From a virus, in the IMG/VR virus record IMGVR_UViG_3300027788_000040, positions 1 to 32,890 of that record: a stretch of DNA of 32,890 nt. One strand, given 5' to 3'. Below, in pieces: positions 30,473 to 32,890 of the stretch; the stretch's first letter is position 1; the number at the start of each line of letters is the position of its first letter. The position numbers and the translations under genes were made by a program. The notes beneath the pieces are model-generated. The model saw only the letters and a list, made by a program, of their open reading frames with translations, was not told the DNA's origin and made no database searches.

Positions 30473-31814
30473 CGAAGACTACTGCCGACGCGTAATACCG
30501 TACCTTCAGAAAGAATATTTTGAAGGTTGCCACAAAGTAGTATTCGACTTAATCGTTGGATTTGTAGCGACTCATAATAAATTACCAACAGGTAGAGTAT
30601 TAGACATTGAGCTTCAAAAAGTCTCAGCACCCGACGATATTCTAAATCAGTCTTCAATGTTAATCAACGAGATTAATACTCAAACCGATTTAGACACTGA
30701 TTACCTTATAAATGAAACTGAAAAATGGTGTAAAGACCGTGCAGTGTATATTGCTATTATGGAATCAATTGGTATTATTGACGGCAAAGACGAAGAAAAG
30801 AGCGAAGGTGCTATACCTGAAATTCTTTCTACGGCCCTCGGTGTTTCATTCGATCAAGCAATTGGTCATGATTATATTGATGATTCCGATTCTCGTTTTG
30901 ATTTTTATAATAAAACTGAAGAAAGAATACCTTGGGATCTTGATTACTTTAATAAGATTACTAAAGGCGGTATTCCAAACAAGACGCTTAATGTGTGTTT
31001 AGCTGGTACCGGTGTTGGTAAATCTTTGTTCATGTGTCATAATGCTGCGGCAGTATTACAGCAGGGCAAAAATGTTTTATACATCACAATGGAAATGGCA
31101 GAAGAAAGAATCGCTGAACGTATTGATGCGAATCTAATGGATCTACCTATTCAACAACTTGAAACGTTATCTAAGAATGTATTTGCTGAAAAGATTCAAA
31201 AGATAGCAAAAGGTACTATCGGTAAGTTACTTATTAAAGAGTATCCAACCGGTGCCGCGCATTCTGGTCACTTCAGAGCTTTATTGAATGAATTAAAGAT
31301 GAAGAAGAAGTTCGAACCACATATCATATATATAGATTACCTGAACATATGTTCATCCTCTCGGATGAAGGCTATGGGTGGAAGTATAAATAGTTACACT
31401 TACATAAAAGCTATTGCTGAAGAATTACGTGGTTTAGCAATTGAGTTTAATGTCCCAATTATGACAGCGACTCAAACAACCAGATCTGGCTTTAGTAATA
31501 CTGATGTAGGACTAGAAGATACTTCAGAGTCTTTTGGATTACCTGCCACGGCTGATTTAATGTTTGCTCTTATTGCAACAGAAGAATTGGATGAACTAAA
31601 CCAAGTTATGGTTAAACAACTTAAAAACAGATATAATGATCCGACTAAATATAAAAGATTTGTAGTCGGCATCGATCGTGCACGTATGAAACTGTACGAT
31701 GTAGAAGAATCCGCTCAGTCTGACATAATGTCGGATATGAGTATCCCCGATAAACCAATCGCAACGTGGGGAGATAGAGAAAATAAAGATACGTTTGCGG
31801 AATTCAAAGTATAG
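30426..31814 (+). CDS. 41: Replicative helicase gp41 (DnaB-like)
   Basis: Hexameric 5'-3' helicase that forms the primosome with the primase. The product is 462 aa (T4 475). Walker A AGTGVGKS (193-200), VLYITMEMAEERIAERID, Walker B IIYIDYLNIC and the C-terminal ESFGLPATADLMFALIATEE. There is no ATG at the family start: TTG 30426 gives MQNEIPTHVLSHLL, which aligns with the T4 N-terminus (EIILSHL), with AAGGG about 11 nt upstream. The gene begins 47 nt inside the preceding gene. Confidence 0.93.
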   Translation: MQNEIPTHVLSHLLNNEDYCRRVIPYLQKEYFEGCHKVVFDLIVGFVATHNKLPTGRVLDIELQKVSAPDDILNQSSMLINEINTQTDLDTDYLINETEKWCKDRAVYIAIMESIGIIDGKDEEKSEGAIPEILSTALGVSFDQAIGHDYIDDSDSRFDFYNKTEERIPWDLDYFNKITKGGIPNKTLNVCLAGTGVGKSLFMCHNAAAVLQQGKNVLYITMEMAEERIAERIDANLMDLPIQQLETLSKNVFAEKIQKIAKGTIGKLLIKEYPTGAAHSGHFRALLNELKMKKKFEPHIIYIDYLNICSSSRMKAMGGSINSYTYIKAIAEELRGLAIEFNVPIMTATQTTRSGFSNTDVGLEDTSESFGLPATADLMFALIATEELDELNQVMVKQLKNRYNDPTKYKRFVVGIDRARMKLYDVEESAQSDIMSDMSIPDKPIATWGDRENKDTFAEFKV

Positions 31815-31823
31815 GAGAAATAT

Positions 31824-31988
31824 ATGTTAAATTGGATAAAATCTAGATTAGCGGAGAGAACGTCACATGATGGTATTGCATTGATCGCAGTTTGTGGATC
31901 AGTAGTATTATTCGGAGGCTTAGCTAAGATGTTAGCTTGGGTCGGTTTGGTGTACGGAATCTACACATTAGTGAAGCAAGAGGGATAA
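31824..31988 (+). CDS. Small membrane protein, 54 aa
   Basis: ATG 31824 with SD TAGGAGAA. Basic N-terminus MLNWIKSRLAERTSHDG, then a long hydrophobic stretch (IALIAVCGSVVLFGGLAKMLAWVGLVYGIYTLV) that can make one or two helices, and a charged end KQEG. Small membrane proteins of this type occur near gp41 and thyX in marine T4-like phages. It ends 6 nt before thyX. Function unknown. Confidence 0.75.
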   Translation: MLNWIKSRLAERTSHDGIALIAVCGSVVLFGGLAKMLAWVGLVYGIYTLVKQEG

Positions 31989-31994
31989 CCAACC

Positions 31995-32654
31995 ATGTTT
32001 AAAGTTCGTGTAGTTTCATATAGTAAGCCAGCAATTGGCGTTGATTTGAAAGACGATTTGTTACAAATGGTAGCATATTGTGCCAGGGTGTCGAATCCTG
32101 GTAACCAAAATAATGAAGAGACCGCAGAGAAACTAGTTAAATATTTGATTAAACATCAGCACTGGTCGCCTCTCGAGATGGCCAGTGTCTGTATGGAAAT
32201 CGATACGACTCGGGATATCGCCCGTCAAATTCTTAGACATAGATCATTTTCTTTCCAAGAGTTTAGCCAGCGATATGCTGATCCTACTAAAGATTTAAGC
32301 TTTGTGACCAGAGATGCTAGAATGCAAGATACCACAAATCGACAAAACTCTGTTGATATCCCTATGGAAGATTCTATTCATCATATATGGGAATCATATC
32401 AAGAGGTTATTATTGAGCGATGTAAGCATGCATACGAATGGGCAATTTCTGCAGGTATCGCGAAAGAGCAGGCAAGAGCTATTCTTCCCGAAGGACTAAC
32501 AATGTCCCGCATGTATGTCAATGGAACGTTAAGATCTTGGATACATTATATCCAATTGCGATCAGCCAATGGTACTCAGCAGGAACATCAAGAAATAGCT
32601 AGGGCATGCGCCGAGGCAATATACCAAATATTTCCACTTGATGACGTTATATAA
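31995..32654 (+). CDS. thyX: Flavin-dependent thymidylate synthase ThyX
   Basis: Makes dTMP from dUMP using FAD, NADPH and methylene-tetrahydrofolate. The product is 219 aa. The ThyX signature RHRSFSFQEFSQR (81-93) is intact, followed by EQARAILPEGLTMSRMYVNGTLRSWIHYIQLR with the substrate-binding residues. It complements dCMP deaminase. Together with gene 42 it means the phage makes both dTMP and hydroxymethyl-dCMP. No SD is obvious (AACCAACC before ATG); coupling from the 31824 gene is likely. Confidence 0.95.
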   Translation: MFKVRVVSYSKPAIGVDLKDDLLQMVAYCARVSNPGNQNNEETAEKLVKYLIKHQHWSPLEMASVCMEIDTTRDIARQILRHRSFSFQEFSQRYADPTKDLSFVTRDARMQDTTNRQNSVDIPMEDSIHHIWESYQEVIIERCKHAYEWAISAGIAKEQARAILPEGLTMSRMYVNGTLRSWIHYIQLRSANGTQQEHQEIARACAEAIYQIFPLDDVI

Positions 32655-32661
32655 ACACAAT

Positions 32662-32762
32662 TACATATAATAAATAGATATAAAAATAGTACACTTATTT
32701 TCAAAAAAAGGTGTACAAAGCCTTAAAAGTGTGGTATAATGGTACCATATTAAAGATAAGGA
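32662..32762 (+). repeat. 101-bp perfect direct repeat, copy B (promoter cassette)
   Basis: Identical to 10721-10821. The flanks differ at once on both sides, so the boundaries are sharp. It contains the promoter at 32712-32740 and the start of the SD. Confidence 0.95.
32712..32740 (+). promoter_or_regulatory. Early/middle-type promoter in repeat copy B
   Basis: TGTACA (32712-32717), 17 nt ending TGG, TATAAT (32735-32740). It drives the partial gene at 32771. Confidence 0.85.
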
Positions 32763-32770
32763 ACTATATT

Positions 32771-32890
32771 ATGAATCAACTAATTGAACAAACCAACGAA
32801 CTTCTAACCACTATGTCTAATGACTTAGAACAATGGTACTCACGCAGTGAGTTCTGTACTGATGAGCAGTATATAAAAGACAGAATGGAA
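32771..32890 (+). CDS. N-terminal part of an unknown protein (runs off the window)
   Basis: ATG 32771 with SD AAGGAAC about 6 nt upstream, the same leader (AAGGAACTAYATT) as the CobS-like gene. The 40 visible codons are open to the edge: MNQLIEQTNELLTTMSNDLE, then QWYSRSEFCTDEQYIKDRME, helical and polar. No family recognised from this fragment. Not similar to the protein behind repeat copy A. Confidence 0.65.
   Translation, partial: MNQLIEQTNELLTTMSNDLEQWYSRSEFCTDEQYIKDRME

Noticed and set aside
1-32890. CRISPR arrays, insertion sequences or integrase sites
   Set aside because: Looked for regularly spaced repeats, transposases, integrase and att-like duplications of the tRNA 3' end. None was seen; the only long repeat is the 101-bp promoter cassette.

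Overview
The window is part of the genome of a T4-superfamily myovirus, most likely a marine phage of a proteobacterium. The order portal end, gp21, gp22, gp23 is T4-like, as is the replication and recombination set: UvsX, UvsY, UvsW, gp41, gp43, gp44/62/45, gp46/47, gp55 and RegA. The accessory genes (CobS-like ATPase, Hsp20, GroES-like co-chaperonin, ribosomal protein bS21, ThyX, MazG-like proteins) are of the kind known from cyano- and pelagi-type T4-like phages. Base composition is AT-rich. The bS21 gene points toward a SAR11-like or related host, but that is inference. Every gene I can support is on the + strand.

Layout. 1-3488: head module (portal C-terminus, small core protein, gp21 protease, gp22 scaffold, gp23 capsid), closed by a UUCG-loop terminator. 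3543-7181: late block with a tail-tube-like protein, UvsY, UvsW, a complete IscU homologue and an Sm-like protein. 7182-7354: a regulatory hub with back-to-back promoters, one pointing antisense into the late block. 7355-10705: gp55, gp47, gp46. 10721-14463: a CobT-like metallopeptidase/VWA protein, a CobS-like AAA+ ATPase and a DUF3310 protein. 14525-18437: clamp, clamp loader, RegA, Hsp20 and a mini membrane protein. 18478-23505: DNA polymerase, Sm-like protein, MazG-like protein, primase-like protein, GroES and an unknown. 23518-28799: one long operon with a nucleotide hydrolase, dCMP hydroxymethylase, dCMP deaminase, tRNA-Arg, four small genes or membrane proteins, then a coupled trio (possible amino acid:DNA transferase-like protein, PLP fold-type-II enzyme, SGNH hydrolase). 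28772-32654: bS21, UvsX, gp41 helicase, ThyX. The end of the window repeats a 101-bp promoter cassette.

Regulation is unusually legible. Nine + strand promoters and one - strand promoter share an extended -10 (TGN-TATAAT); nine of the ten pair it, after exactly 17 bp, with a TGTACA -35. A second class carries the T4 late box TATAAATA. Three late genes have that box exactly 5 nt before ATG, so their mRNAs are probably leaderless. The other late leaders carry hairpins, two of which (15242-15261 and 17738-17757) are the same element with a compensatory base change.

The best candidate for a new system is the 23518-28799 operon. A dCMP hydroxymethylase with the cytosine-selecting Asp implies 5-hydroxymethylcytosine DNA. 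No glycosyltransferase is visible in the window. Instead three coupled genes follow that could build a different substituent on the base.
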